Position numbers and translations under genes: made by a program. From assembly GCA_002376845.1 (NCBI GenBank), contig DFOS01000024.1:248001-312000 (forward strand): a DNA stretch of 64,000 nucleotides, in the 5' to 3' direction. Position 1 is the first letter of the stretch, and each line of letters starts with the position of its first letter. The stretch comes from Bdellovibrionaceae bacterium UBA3535 (lineage in GTDB: Bacteria; Bdellovibrionota; Bdellovibrionia; Bdellovibrionales; UBA840). The notes below the pieces were generated by a model, which was not told the origin of the DNA, did no database searches, and was given only the letters and a program-made list of their open reading frames with translations. Shown one piece after another: positions 63,494 through 64,000 of the stretch.

Positions 63494-64000
63494 GATTCAC
63501 CTCCACTGGCCTTTTTAAGTGGAGCTTGCGAGTTGCCAGATTTAAATAAATCGGTACCTACCTTAATACCTTTGCGCTCAAATTTTTCTATAAAGCTAGG
63601 TATAAAGCCGGTGGCCTGAAATTGTCCTACTATTTTACGGTTTTTATCAAAGCCAGTTTCTTTGAACTTGAAAATTTCTTGCAAGGTAATCACATCTCCT
63701 TGCATACCGATAACTTCCGTTATGCTCATGACCTTGCGGCTACCATCAGAGAGTCTGGATACCTGCACAATAAGATGAACAGCGCTGGCAATTTGTTCGC
63801 GAATGGCTTTTGCTGGCAGGTCCATTCCTGCCATCATCACAAGAGTTTCTAGCCTTGATATGGCCTCTCGTGGATTGTTGGCATGCACTGTGGTCATAGA
63901 GCCATCATGCCCCGTGTTCATGGCCGACAGCATGTCCAAAGCCTCACCGCCCCGGCACTCTCCCACCACAATACGATCGGGTCGCATTCGCAGGGTATTA
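63490..64000 (-). CDS. cpaF: Tad secretion ATPase CpaF/TadA, C-terminal part
   Basis: The frame is open to the right edge, so only the last 170 or so residues are seen. NTLRMRPDRIVVGECRGGEALDML (split over the edge region) is the Asp/Walker-B-like box, followed by NTGHDGSMTTVHANN with the His box, then AISRLETLVMMAG, all typical of CpaF hexameric ATPases. It powers assembly of Tad/Flp pili. The last 60 residues are an extra C-terminal extension (QATGFIPSFIEKF). Confidence 0.93.
   Translation of the reverse strand, partial: NTLRMRPDRIVVGECRGGEALDMLSAMNTGHDGSMTTVHANNPREAISRLETLVMMAGMDLPAKAIREQIASAVHLIVQVSRLSDGSRKVMSITEVIGMQGDVITLQEIFKFKETGFDKNRKIVGQFQATGFIPSFIEKFERKGIKVGTDLFKSGNSQAPLKKASGGES

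Overview
The window looks like one stretch of chromosome from a Gram-negative bacterium of moderate to low G+C with many exported hydrolases. The best guess is a member of the Bdellovibrionota (Bdellovibrio-like predators or relatives). This rests on gene content: the rho-rpmE-prfA-prmC-murA core block, KtrAB, a Tad secretion ATPase, many secreted peptidases and large lineage-specific exported proteins. No rRNA or species marker is present, so the assignment is an inference. Most genes are intact and closely packed. Overlapping stop/start codons (ATGA) are frequent.

Layout. 1-12.5 kb is a housekeeping block: a DUF192 protein, an acidic LysM-like envelope protein, a PilZ protein, rho, rpmE, prfA, prmC, murA, a HIT protein, a GYF/TPR membrane protein and serS. 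12.5-27.3 kb is mostly envelope and secreted enzymes: a diguanylate cyclase, a heparanase-like (GH79) lipoprotein, a subtilase, a POT peptide transporter, tRNA-Ser(UGA), a trypsin-like protease, an M3 oligopeptidase, an alkaline phosphatase and a 1271-residue exported protein of unknown family. 27.4-32.1 kb is a light and DNA-damage cluster: a prokaryotic (6-4) photolyase-family protein that seems to lack the iron-sulfur ligands, a glutathione peroxidase, an SDR, a DUF429 protein and a cryptochrome-DASH. 32.3-40.5 kb holds tRNA-Asn, a 1240-residue Cys-rich prepilin-like protein, tRNA-Arg(ACG), gmhA, tRNA-Ser(GCU) and a small decayed island with the C-terminal remnant of a serine recombinase. 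40.5-53.2 kb has exported proteins, KtrAB, a fructosamine-kinase relative, a GNAT protein, a dipeptidase, an alpha/beta hydrolase and class Ia ribonucleotide reductase. 53.7-64 kb has groESL, beta-barrel-like proteins, DedA, a receiver protein, a YD-repeat protein and the end of a Tad operon.

The most unusual signal is behind the tRNA genes. Downstream of tRNA-Arg(ACG) and tRNA-Ser(GCU) lies the same element of about 130-145 bp. It ends in a copy of the 3' end of its own tRNA and starts with the reverse complement of that tRNA's T-arm sequence. The body is shared, while the terminal stem changes with the tRNA and stays paired. A more diverged relative follows tRNA-Ser(UGA), where the tRNA terminator is duplicated as well. 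Other points are two intrinsic terminators that contain the start codon of the next gene, and an nrdBA promoter with two NrdR-like boxes and a long structured leader.

All calls come from reading sequence and translations by eye. No database search was run.
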